The position numbers and the translations under genes are program-made. A DNA stretch of 64,000 nt from NCBI GenBank assembly GCA_017654935.2, contig CM065690.1, forward strand, positions 27,704,030 through 27,768,029. Reading direction: 5' to 3'. The DNA is from Phymorhynchus buccinoides (Eukaryota; Mollusca; Gastropoda; Neogastropoda; Raphitomidae). Below, piece after piece: positions 29,343-39,244 of this stretch (position 1 is the first letter of the stretch; the number at the start of each line of letters is the position of its first letter). The notes under the pieces are model-generated. The model was not told the DNA's origin. It was given only the letters and a program-made list of their open reading frames with translations, and did not search any database.

Positions 29343-29961
29343 TAAACTAAAAGAAGAGCTTGTTAGGTGATTTTTAACATTTGTTCTTTATTTTTTGTGA
29401 TTTTTCATTATTAGGCCTAACACTACTTTATTATGTATTTTTCAATATTTGACACTGAAAATACAAAATAAAGGAGTTAGAATTGTTTATTTGCATGTTT
29501 TCTTACCTATATGCAAGGTTTGTTTACAAAATTATCACCTCATTAAATATGCAAGACCTCTATGCTACCGTATCTCAGCTTCTACATGGCGTACACCAAA
29601 ACTTTAAACATCCAAATGATCAGGAAGACCTCAGCTTCCAAGGTCATATCTGAGCCATGATAGTTAAAACAAGCATTTTCATTGGTTCCTGCTTACATGG
29701 AGCAAAGTGTAGCAGGGTATTTTGCTGAAGCTATTGGCCAATCAGAAAGCTGCTTTCTTCCTGCTTCTGCTAGTGTCACTGACCCAGAATACAGACGTTT
29801 CGTACCCTGGATTGGTCGTTTCGTACATTATTTTCAAGACATTTCGTACATGAACTTAGCGTTTCGTACACAAGACATTTCGTACACAGGCATTTCGTAC
29901 ACAAGACATTTCGTAACAGTAAGCTAGGCCTATCTGCAGTCTGGACTCCAGCTACTTTAAG

Positions 29962-30105
29962 CAATTTCATTGGATAACGGTGTCACGATAAATAAGTACC
30001 TGCCATGAACTATCTACCTCGGCATGAGAACAACAATTTCATTGGATAACGGTGTCACGATAAATAAGTACCTGCCATGAACTATCTACCTCGGCATGAG
30101 AACTA
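29962..30105 (+). repeat. 72-bp tandem duplication
   Basis: CAATTTCATTGGATAACGGT to GGCATGAGAAC is present twice, starting at 29962 and 30034, nearly identical. Confidence 0.95.
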
Positions 30106-30281
30106 TAACCATCTAACCCTAACCCGCTCCCTAGCCACGGAAATAACCAAGAAAGTTTTCATTTCTAACCCTAACCCTATCCCTTTCCCAGATCAGGGAA
30201 CTTCCCTTGTGTTATTTTGAAGCGTGCCATTTGAGAGACTTGTTTCTTGTTTTCAGTTTGTGAGTCGTTTTGATTATAATT

Positions 30282-32090
30282 ATGGGCAAACCTAAGAAGG
30301 TAAGGTCGGATAGGCCTAAGAAGAGAGGGTTTTTTGGCAACAGATTCGCAAAAAGTGAAAAGTCAAAGAGTGAAAGTAGTGATAGACCGGCAGTCACGGC
30401 CTTGACTGAGCAAGCACATGGCGATGTTTCACACACACCCCAGCCTTCAAGTTCAACTAGCACAGACCCCCATGTTGAACAAGATTATCCAGCCCCATCA
30501 ACTTCTGCTGCTAAATTAGATGCTATATTAGGAGAAGAAAGTGTTGGATTTGATCAGGATGATTCTATGACTGGCTTTAGGTTTGTGGATTGTGAGAACT
30601 TGATTGATTTTGTGTGTCAGTTGCTATGCCCTAAATGTAAACAACCTCTTGGAGCAAACCAACGCCTATTCCATGTGACAGAGAAAAAGAACTCCATGGC
30701 ATCTCAGTTCACATTTCATTGTCAGTGTGGGCACACAGTTAGTCTTGATACTTCAAAAAAATGTGGCAAAACCCATGAAGTAAATAGGAGATTTGCAGTT
30801 GCAATATTCGCCTCGGGTAAACATCACAGGTGGTAAGAAATTTCTTGGGAATATGAACATGCCCCCACCCCCACAGACAAGCAGCTGGTCACTTCATATG
30901 ATAAACATATTGAAAGCAACGAAAAAAGTAGCACATGCAAGCAAAAAAACAGCTAGGGAAATCAAAGATAGTCAAGGGGATAGCATAACTGTGTCATGCG
31001 ATGGAACTTAACGTCGGGGGTTTCAAAGTAAGAATGGGATGGTTACATGCCTTTCAGTTCATGGAAAAAAGTCTAAAGTTCTTGACACTGAAACACTATC
31101 AAACCACTGTGACTCATGTGCCAAGCAGAGAAAGATAAAGACAGATGCAGATTTTCAGAACTGGAGAGGGTCATGAGAGAAAAAGTGAGTGCGACAAAAA
31201 AAACACAGGTTCTGCAGGGGCGATGGAACTGGCCAGGACTGAAACTATTTTCCCGTCGTTCTGAGAGGCTATATGGGTTGAAATATACAACATTTTTAGG
31301 GGATGGGGACAGCAAATCTTACTCAACTCTAAAAAATGCAGAACCACCAGTGTATGACACCACAATAGAAAGGTTAGAGTGCTGCAGGCATGTTCAGAAA
31401 AGAATGGGGCGACATATGATGAAAACTGTCACAAAAAACAAGGAGTTCAAATTGCAAAATGGAAAAATTACTAAAGGGAAACTGACTAAAAAGGCTATCC
31501 TCAAAATTCAGGGTCACTTTGGGGCAGCTATCAGAAACAATGTACACAATGTCCCGCAGATGAAAAAGGATATTTGGGCAACATGGGAGCATCGCAACAG
31601 GGAGCACAGAAATTGTGGGGGGTGGTGTCCATCTAAAAGTGGTAAGGGAGATCCAAACCAAAATGCCTTCCCAGACTATGTTTGCCAGCAAATCAAACCT
31701 GTGTTTGAGACCCTCTCACAAGATTCTCTCCTAAATAAATGTGCACACGGTGGGTCGCAGAACACAAACGAGAGCCTGCACAACGTCATCTGGCAGCGGT
31801 GCCCCAAGACTTCTTTTGTTGGTAGAAAAAGAATAACCCTTGCTGTGGAAGATGCCAGTGTAGTATACAATGATGGGGAGAGTGGTAGGCTTCCTATTTT
31901 CACAGAATTAGGTATGCCAAAAGGACATTACACAAAACTGTGTTTTGAGGAGCTGGACCGTGCGCGCATCATTGCATCGTTCGCGCAAGCAAAGCCTGCG
32001 GTGAAGGCTGCGAGAAGAAAAAGAACCTATGAAGCTGCTCAGTTAGCTGAAGAAAGTGAAGAGTTCTACTTAGCAGGTGCCCATGAATAG
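30282..32090 (+). pseudogene. Mutator-like transposase, broken
   Basis: The start ATGGGCAAACCTAAG begins a basic N-terminus (GKPKKVRSDRPKKRGFFG), a Ser-rich linker, then CPKCKQPLG and FHCQCGH zinc-binding-like motifs. The following frames contain VSCDGT and RRGFQSKNG, LSVHGKKSKVLDTETLSNHC, and a C-terminal block with GGSQNTNESLHNVIWQRCPK. These are the landmarks of the large Mutator-like transposase family found in molluscs and other invertebrates. It is broken by a frameshift near 30835, by an in-frame TAA at 31009 where the conserved Trp-Gln of the DGTWQRRG motif should be (a 3-base loss would explain it), and by a frameshift near 31170. The last frame is open to 32090. Assignment is by remembered motif pattern. 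Confidence 0.8.
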
Positions 32091-32694
32091 CCTGGGTGAG
32101 TTTTATGCATGCTTGAGTCAGTTTTCATTAATTTGTTGTTGTTTTTAAACTTTAAATGCTGTTTTCTCCATAACAGCGTTTTCGGATAGTATGCGCACTA
32201 ATGTCAGCGTAAAATCCATAATTTTATCAGATTGACTTGAAATTTTCTGCACAGACCCAGGGCATATTTGGCTTTAAAATAGACTATTATTAAAGGTGTC
32301 TCATGAGGGGGAAGAAAGTTGAAAGATTTTCAATTTTCATATTTTTCACATTGGCACTGTGGTCTTACGATATAAAGTAGAGACTTGGTTGTAGTCTGTT
32401 TTGGGCATCTGACTGTGCTCAGTAACTGTGCAAAGTTTTAAGTCAGAGGTAAAAACTATAGGAGCTATGCTGACATTGGATAACATACCTATCTCGCGAC
32501 AGCGCGTACAGTTATCTTTTATAAATATTATTTAAAAATACTTAGATATATGTAACAAGGTTTTTGTTTGTATCACCTAATTGTGTAATAATCAAACAAT
32601 TACATCACCAAAAATCTTTAAAATCAGTAAATATTGAGGATTCAAACACTTAAGAGCAAAATAAAGAAAAATAATTCAAAATCACCTAACAAGC

Positions 32695-32764
32695 TGGCCT
32701 TAAGAATAAAATTATAGCCCCGTCGACAACAAAGGCCATGTCAGGGCTGTCACCACGTTACATC
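32695..32764 (-). mobile_element. LINE 3'-end fragment next to the Mutator-like element
   Basis: AAGAATAAAATTATAGCCCC, GACAACAAAGGCCATGTCAG and ACCACGTTACATCT match the other LINE tails (26534, 33835, 37311, 38001, 38449). Confidence 0.85.
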
Positions 32765-32779
32765 TAAACTAAAAGAAGA

Positions 32780-33119
32780 AAGCCACAGCAGAGCTGTATC
32801 TGAGCAAGGTAAAGTGTGTCTGTCCTTCACTGCTTTAATGTATGTGATGTTTTTATGTTTGGATGAGAGGAGCATGGGCACTAACTTAAATGTGTTTAAG
32901 AGTGTTTTTCAAACTTTCCAACTAACTTCGTTGAGTAAGACATTCATTATGACCATTTGTACCCAACTTATGACATTATATATTACATTTTTACACCCAA
33001 AATTGCTAAATGTTAATCAGCTTTTGAACAGTTATTCAGACATTTTTTTTCTACAAAGCAAAGATGCTTTAAAAGGGGGATACAGTATTTTTTTAATACA
33101 TTTTTAACCCTTTTTTTTA
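32780..33119. other. AT-rich spacer, nothing recognised
   Basis: A 97-codon open frame (32814-33107) has no family features that I recognise. Confidence 0.4.
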
Positions 33120-33430
33120 ACCCTATATTTTTAAAAAGGCTTCAATAGCCTTCTGACACATTTCTGTCCACTGAATCTGACCTCTCTTTTCCCCTTTTGT
33201 GAGATCAGTCAAACTGGCAAAGTTGGGAACGTACCTTCGGTAGTATGACAACAGTCCCAACAGAGATCTCACTTGTTTCCTTGAACAGGGTATTTTCACA
33301 GACTGAATCTTTTTCTCCTCGGGCCTAATGCATCCCACAGAAATAGTATGACCCAAAAACTCAAGCTGCTGAAAACCAGCCAACAACTTGGATGGCCTAG
33401 CCGGCCTCCAGACCCCTGGCAAATCTCCTC
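33120..33430 (-). pseudogene. Ty3/Gypsy reverse transcriptase fragment
   Basis: About 99 codons: FQQLEFLGHTISVGCIRPEE, QVRSLLGLLSYYRRYVPNFA and DLTKG are the thumb-region hallmarks of Gypsy-type polymerases (FLGH; GLxxYYRRFVPNFA). It covers only the junction of the RT thumb and RNase H. No LTRs are seen nearby. Confidence 0.9.
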
Positions 33431-33834
33431 TTCTTTTTTTTGAAAGTAGTTTTCATGTCTGAGAGTTATGGCGACTGATTAAAAAATCATTGAAAGTAGA
33501 TACTTCTGGATAGTCTTGACTGGCGATTGTCAACTAACTTAAAGTTCGTTTCGGGTGATAAAACAACACGTACGCACGCACACACACGTGAGGTGCAGTA
33601 ACGTGATGGCCTGTTGAAGGTAATCTGTTTGCAAAAGTGCCAGTTGTGTGTGTACTGTACTTGTTTTATGTTTATCTATCATATTTGCAACAGTAGTATC
33701 TGTTTTAAAGTTGTAAAGGGTGGGTTTTGAAAACCCTAAAGTTTGTGAGGAGTATACTTCCCAATTGTTACTATTAAACGTGATTTTAAGCATCACACTA
33801 AACTCCTAAGCATTCCGACGTGCGACGGCCCTTC

Positions 33835-34400
33835 AACAAGATTAAAATTATAGCCCTGTCGACAGCAAAGGCCATTTCAGGGCTGTCACCACGTTGCATC
33901 ATACCACGTTACATCTCACCACATATTAAAAAGGGATAAAAACATAAGGTAAAACAAGATCAAAGTTGTTTTTGTTAAAATACGTTTTGTTAAAAATCAT
34001 TTGTCAATCACAAACTTAGCAAGTAAACACCTGACACGTCCAGGGTTAAAACTATCAGTTGTTTACATCAAGTGAAAAATATTGATCTTTTTGAAGAAAT
34101 TAAAGATCGTGTCAGGCGGAACAAAACCTTCATTGACTCTGCGGTGTAGTGTTTCCTTCTAATGTCATATAAATCCCAGCAGTCCAAAAGGACATGACGA
34201 ATGGAAATGGGAGAATCACACGCTACACAGTATGGCGGGTCTTTTAGTAAAAAGGAATGCGTGTAGTACATGTGTCCAGTATGTAATCTACATAAAGTTT
34301 CTTCCTTCCGGCCGCCAGCAGCCGAAGATACTCTCCAAGGTCTGGACGGATGTTGAACAGCTTATCTTGTTGCAGGTTCCACTCCTCTTGATCGAGGCCC
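33835..34400 (-). pseudogene. Non-LTR retrotransposon, C-terminal end of ORF2 plus 3' UTR
   Basis: Reading on the minus strand from about 34400: DKLFNIRPDLGEYLRL, a frameshift, then HTGHMYYTHSFLLKDPPYCV, ACDSPISIRHVLLDCWDL and a stop at 34068. The C-x2-C and H-x4-C Cys/His pattern with LTHSxLL is typical of the C-terminus of Jockey/RTE-like elements in molluscs. The 3' UTR ends in GGGCTATAATTTTAATCTTG, which defines the family tail. Confidence 0.85.
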
Positions 34401-34404
34401 TGCA

Positions 34405-34935
34405 ACAAGAACAGATATCTTTACCACCTTGGAGAAGGAGCTGAAAGAGTATAACATCGCATGGTCCAACTGCCTCTCCCTTGTGGTGGACAACGCCAAT
34501 GTCATGACTGGCAGACACAAGGGGGTCATTGCGTTTGTTCGTCGAAAGGTAGAGAAAGTCCACCTGACTGGCTGTGTCTGCCGCCTCCTACATCTGGCAG
34601 TGAAAAAGGGGATCAAGGCGTCCAGCAAGTTTGACCTTGATGAGACTCTCAGACAGCTGACCTGGTATTTCGACAAGAGCACAGGCAGGTAGCAAAGATT
34701 CCAGGCCCTGCAGAAGGAGTGCCAAGTCCCTGACCACAAACTGCTTCAGCATGTGCCAACAAGATGGCTGTCACTGGGTGCAGCACTTCGCTGAACTTTG
34801 GAGCAGTGGGAACCTCTCCTTCGCTTCTTCAAGGAGGAGTGCCAGACCAAACAGGATGCCTCCCAGTGCTCAACTATAAGGATGCGCCTGAAAGACTTCT
34901 TCAGGCGCAGAACTACGAAAATCTTTATATTTTTC
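34405..34935 (+). pseudogene. hAT-like transposase fragment (SCAND3/ZNF862-like family), broken
   Basis: LEKELKEYNIAWSNCLSLVV, DNANVMTGRHKGVIAFVRRK, VHLTGCVCRLLHLAVKKGIK and LLQHVPTRWLSLGAALR match the DUF4371/hAT-type transposase-derived proteins abundant in molluscs. In-frame stops at about 34690 and 34792 break it, and both termini are missing. Confidence 0.85.
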
Positions 34936-35443
34936 TACGTGTCTGTCATTGAGGTTAGTTCATTTATTACTTGCATATATATGTGTATATACATGCCAGG
35001 CATGTGTGGAGAATTTAAAAAAGACATGCTGTGTGACAGAATTCAAAACATCCTGTTCTAGCTTCAGAGAACCCTGGCATAGTAGTTTGGACTGCTATAA
35101 CAAACTTTTGAAAGATAACCAATCTTGTGCAATCAGGAAACTTCTATTTTTCTTCCTAATCTTGCGTTATACAAAACTGGAAGAAAGAGCTTCCTCAGAA
35201 TATTTAGCAAGGGTTGACTTATCTGCTGTCTTTTTGTTTTGTTTTGGCAAGCAACCCTCAAATCTTTCCCTTTTCATTAACTAGATATTGTTCACAAGTC
35301 TTACGAATAGGACTGATTAACCTTTAGCACCCTGTAGGCGTACAGTGTTTCCGAGCCGATACTCTCCCCTAAAACTGCAGGCGCACTGTGTCGCCCAGAG
35401 AGGGGTATCCCAAACCAATGCTTCGCGGACCTTATTTCTGTTA
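34936..35443. other. Unassigned sequence left of the Tc1-like element
   Basis: Nothing recognised apart from short open frames. Confidence 0.4.
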
Positions 35444-37052
35444 CTAAAAAAAGTTAAGCACCCCCCTCATATTTCCGTCCGCAAAAAATTGATGATAACT
35501 AATAATGACCCAAAAGTATATGTTTGGACAACATTGGTGTTCCATAGATGGAACCAAACCAGTCTCACCTGTCTGTGAAGCTAGGTCAGGGTGTGGCTTG
35601 CACGTGCAATCAGATTTCTGTACTGTTGCAAAAAGCAAGTTTGCTGAGTTCTCAGTGTCTAAACTCACAGCTGCTTTAGAGTAAAGCTATTCCTTTCAAT
35701 TGAATATGGTACGAAGGAGAATAACAGAGGCGCAAAGATGGCAAGTTATTGGAATGCATTCAGCTGGAATGTCCTTCAAAGCAATCGGACGGCAACTTGG
35801 CTTCGACCACACTGTTATCAGCCGGCTGGTGAGGAAACACCAGCAAACCAACAGTGTTCAGGACCGCCCACGATCTGGCCGACCCCGTGTGACAACACAA
35901 CGCGAAAACAGAGCACTGCTTCGCCTGGTACGCCGTGAACCATTCTCTACAAGCACCAACTTGAAACGACAGTGGCTGCCCAACAGACGATTTTCCACGA
36001 GAACAGTGAGGAACCGCCTAAAAGAACATGGTTATAGAACGATGAGGGTGATTAAGCGCCCAAAGTTGACTGACCACCACAAAAGAGAGCGTTTGCAGTG
36101 GTGTATCGCGCGAAGGGGATGGAACCTGAGGAACTGGAGAAGGATTCACTGGTCCAATGAAAGCCGATTCCTGCTGCATGTCACTGATGGCAGAGCCAGG
36201 GTTTGGAGACATCCAAATACAGCATATGCACCCAGGAACATACAGCCAACAGTTGCTTACGGTGGAGGTTCCATAATGGTTTGGGGGTGCATGTCTCATG
36301 AATGCAAGTTGGATTTGGTGACCATTCAAGGAACTCTTACAGGCGAACGGTATATCCAAGATGTCCTCCAGCCAGTCATCGTGCCCCATTTTGACAACCA
36401 CCCACTGGCCACAAGACCTCTGTACATGGATGACAACGCTAGGCCCCACCGTGCTCGAGCAGTGACAGACTATCTCCAGCAGGAAGCGGTGCCAACCATG
36501 CCCTGGCCTGCCATGAGCCCTGACCTCAATCCGCTGGAGCACATCTGGGACATGATTGGCCGCCGGTTGCAGAACTTGGACCCTTTGCCACAAAATCTGC
36601 GGCAACTGGAAGCAGCCCTGCATCAGGAGTGGCGGCAACTGACAATGCAGCAGATCCAGCGCCTGACCGGAGGGATGCGACGCCGGGTCGAGGCAGTCAT
36701 CCAGACTCAGGGTGGCTTCACGCGCTACTGAACATTTTCTTGATTTTTGGTTTATGGACACCCATGGCATTGTTTTCCAATCAAATTGTCGCTTTGAATA
36801 AGCCCCATTTTTGGGCACTGACCATACTTTTCACGACTCTTTTTTCATGTGAAAATGGTATCAATCTTTTTGGACCAATATCATGTTATGTTTAACATTA
36901 AGAAAATGTATTCTTGTGTTTTCATGTTGGGAATGTGTTCGTTTCAATAAAAAACAAATAAAGAAATATACTACACTTAACAGTTTCAATCAATACAGCA
37001 TTTCAGTTTGTCAAACTGAAAATGACGGGGGGGTGCTTAACTTTTTTCTTTG
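35444..37052 (+). mobile_element. Tc1-like transposon, full length
   Basis: TA lies on both sides (35442-35443 and 37053-37054). The ends CTAAAAAAAGTTAAGCACCC and, inverted, GGGTGCTTAACTTTTTTCTTTG are recognisable inverted repeats. A single intact open reading frame occupies 35700-36731. Confidence 0.9.
35700..36731 (+). CDS. Tc1-like transposase, intact frame with first catalytic Asp replaced by Asn
   Basis: 343 residues, full length for Tc1 transposases. N-terminal helix-turn-helix pair (residues 5-110) with QRWQVIGMHSAGMSFKAIGR and the GRPR hook (60-63); DDE catalytic domain from about 145. The first catalytic motif reads HWSNESRF (Asn153 where the family has Asp); the second is MDDNARPHRA (Asp245) and the third SPDLNPLEHIWD (Glu280), which gives the DD34E spacing. 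A Gly-rich YGGGSIMVWGCMS box (187-199) is present. A single G-to-A change would account for Asn153, so the protein should bind its ends but not cut. The start could also be the second Met (35706). The product would act in the nucleus on its own terminal repeats. Confidence 0.92.
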   Translation: MNMVRRRITEAQRWQVIGMHSAGMSFKAIGRQLGFDHTVISRLVRKHQQTNSVQDRPRSGRPRVTTQRENRALLRLVRREPFSTSTNLKRQWLPNRRFSTRTVRNRLKEHGYRTMRVIKRPKLTDHHKRERLQWCIARRGWNLRNWRRIHWSNESRFLLHVTDGRARVWRHPNTAYAPRNIQPTVAYGGGSIMVWGCMSHECKLDLVTIQGTLTGERYIQDVLQPVIVPHFDNHPLATRPLYMDDNARPHRARAVTDYLQQEAVPTMPWPAMSPDLNPLEHIWDMIGRRLQNLDPLPQNLRQLEAALHQEWRQLTMQQIQRLTGGMRRRVEAVIQTQGGFTRY

Positions 37053-37310
37053 TAATAGAAACTACCTCACTATACCTTCAGAACGAGGCTCGGCTCCTTG
37101 CTTCTCTTCCGGCAAGCCGCCATTTGCTTTTTTAGTAGTTGTATTCAATTTTTCAAAGTTTCAATCGGTCAGAAAGTAAAGTTCACTATCAAATATGGCG
37201 GATTTTCGTGTTGGCGAAGCTTCCTACTGGAAATTAGCGTCGATGTTTGTTTAAATCATGAATTCTTAGGCTTTGCTGGGTCGGATATCGACAGTGAAAG
37301 GGTGATAAGA

Positions 37311-37390
37311 TTAAGATTAAAATAATAGCCCCGTCAACAACAAAGGCCATTTCAGGGCTGTCACCACGTTGCATCACACCACAGCACTTT
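37311..37390 (-). mobile_element. LINE 3'-end fragment
   Basis: AAGATTAAGATTAAAATAAT, GACAACAAAGGCCATTTCAG-type sequence and ACCACGTTGCATC match the LINE tail at 33835. The repeated AAGATT is the hexanucleotide-like 3' tail. Confidence 0.85.
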
Positions 37391-37943
37391 CATCGACAAC
37401 GTTGTGTCTGACCTCTCTGCGGACAAATATCTATCTCATCAACGGCTGTAGGGATCCTGTTTTGGTTTCTCAGTCAGTTTTTTTCACGTACTTTCAGTCT
37501 ATGTCTCAGCAACCAATCTATGGGTTTCTTACGATCCATTTTCTTTCCGTTCCTATGGTCAGAATGGTTTATCTTGCTTTTTTCCTTTTTTTTCCGGTTT
37601 GAAACCCTTTATTTGTTGAGGTTCCTACTCGTTTCATAGGAACTTAGACAGTTTCAGGCCTAACTCTTTCGGTTATGCCTATAGATCTTCTGTCAGAAGT
37701 TCTATTTTTAGGTCGTTAGGCATCCATTTGATGGTGGGGGAATTTAGTGTGTTTTTGAAGCATATACTCTTTTTACATTAATTGAAGTACCGGAATTTGT
37801 AAGGCCCTACTCCTTATCTGTTACTGTTTGTTCAGGCGATGAAAACATGTTCCACATCATCTACATTTTTGTAAGATATTTTAGTCCTAATATTTAATTT
37901 TCGTTTCGTTCATTTTTTCCCTCTGAATATCCACATGAAAGGT
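37391..37943. other. Unassigned sequence
   Basis: T-rich, with no recognisable exon or element. Confidence 0.4.
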
Positions 37944-38855
37944 CAAGGTCGCAGCTAGCTGAGCCTGCACTCATCAATGTATCTGCTAAGTAGATTCAGA
38001 TTAAGATTAAAATTATAGCCCCGTCAACAACTAAGGCCATGTCAGGGCTGTCACCACGTTAAATCTTACCACATATTAAAAAGGAATAAAAACACAAGGT
38101 AAAAACAAAATCAGTTTTTTTTTGTTAAAATAATCTGCTAAGTAGGCCTTTGCTCCTATGCATAGGATTCTGATCTGGATTCGTACGTCAAAGGAGCCTA
38201 TGAAGGCGATAAAATCAATGAACACTGGATTTTCCGGATATTTTTTTCAAGACTGAAATGAATGTGGGCTAAATGTTAGGTACATAGTCTTGATTATGAT
38301 CTAACGCGTGATCTCCATTTTATTATTATTATGTGTACATCGAATGAGCCTATGAAGGGGATACAATCGACGAACACTAGATTTTCCGTATATTTGTTTT
38401 CAAGGTCGCAGCCTGCACTCATCAATGTATCTGCTAAGTAGATTCAGATTAAAATTATAGCCCCGTCGACAACTAAGGCCATGTCAGGGCTGTCACCATG
38501 TTAAATCTTACCACATATTAAAAAGGGATAAAAACACAAGGTAAAAACAAAATCAGTTTTTTGTTGTTAAAATAATCTGCTAAGGCGGCCTTTGCTCCTA
38601 AGCATAGGATTCTGATCTGGATTCGTACGTCAAAGGAGCCTATGAAGGCGATAAAATCAATGAACACTGGATTTTCCGGATATTTTTTTCAAGACTGAAA
38701 TGAATGTGGGCTAAATGTTAGGTACATAGTCTTGATTATGATCTAAGGCGTGATCTCCATTTTATTATTATTATTTGTACATCGAATGAGCCTATGAAGG
38801 CGATAAAATCGACGAACACTGGATTTTCCGTATATTTGTTTTCAAGACTGAAATC
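37944..38855 (+). repeat. Tandem duplication of about 457 bp, two copies
   Basis: Copy 1 is 37944-38400 and copy 2 is 38401 to about 38855. Each contains a minus-strand LINE tail (38001-38110 and 38449-38560), CTAAGTAGGCC or CTAAGGCGGCC, and TCTGATCTGGATTCGTACGT. Within each copy the segment with GAGCCTATGAAGGCGATAAAA recurs twice, which shows older internal duplication. Confidence 0.88.
38001..38110 (-). mobile_element. LINE 3'-end fragment (duplicated with its flanks at 38449-38560)
   Basis: AGATTAAGATTAAAATTATA, CCCGTCAACAACTAAGGCC and CACATATTAAAAAGGAATAA match the LINE tail family, extended to about 110 bp. Confidence 0.88.
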
Positions 38856-39019
38856 AATGTGGGCTAAATGTTTGATTTAGATTAATATATCTATCTATTC
38901 TATCTAAATACTTACCGTTTCACTACGAACTGAGTTTACTCTTCCAACCAAATTACCAAAGACAATAGTCTAAAAAAGACTAAAATTACTTCCCTTGACA
39001 CAGCTGCTGTGCGTTTAGC

Positions 39020-39130
39020 CGGAGGAAGTACCTGTGTGACGTCACTTCCGTAGCGGCTATTTCAACTCAGAATAAATTTTCCAACCTTGTGGGGCAGCCA
39101 TCTTTACTTCCCTCTTGCATTATTTTGTTT
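39020..39130 (+). promoter_or_regulatory. Promoter-like cluster upstream of a DIRS-like ORF
   Basis: A CRE palindrome TGACGTCA (39037-39044) runs directly into an ETS-type ACTTCCG (39044-39050). GCCATCTT (39097-39104), a YY1-type site, and a pyrimidine-rich segment follow. The first ATG of the DIRS-like frame is about 200 bp downstream. Function is inferred only from motifs. Confidence 0.4.
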
Positions 39131-39244
39131 ATCCTTCTGTTTTCTCCGCCATCCCTGCTATTTCTGTGTTCCCATACCCCATTGGAGTACAGGTTTGGTC
39201 GGCTCGAGCTTATTGAGATATTATTTTGTTTGTTTCTTGATTAA

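Larger units (their letters stand above)
29358..32694. mobile_element. Mutator-like transposable element
   Basis: The inverted ends GCTTGTTAGGTGATTTT (29358 and, inverted, ending 32694) continue as T-rich related sequence with TTCTTTATTTT. Inside are degenerate TTTCGTACA repeats (29806-29915), a 72-bp tandem duplication, TAACCC telomere-like repeats (30113-30182) and the broken transposase. No own 9-bp target duplication is evident, but the 15-bp direct repeat TAAACTAAAAGAAGA lies at 29343-29357 and 32765-32779, outside the element and the adjacent LINE tail. Confidence 0.75.

Noticed and set aside
28456..29347. Possible piggyBac element beginning TTAACCCCTTGCCTGC
   Set aside because: No matching TTAA right end and no recognisable transposase; the Cys-containing frame at 29100-29290 is broken and not diagnostic.
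29776..29970. Minus frame with repeated CTKCL
   Set aside because: Produced by the TTTCGTACA repeats in the Mutator-like element.
36018..36818. 266-codon minus frame
   Set aside because: Antisense shadow of the Tc1-like transposase.
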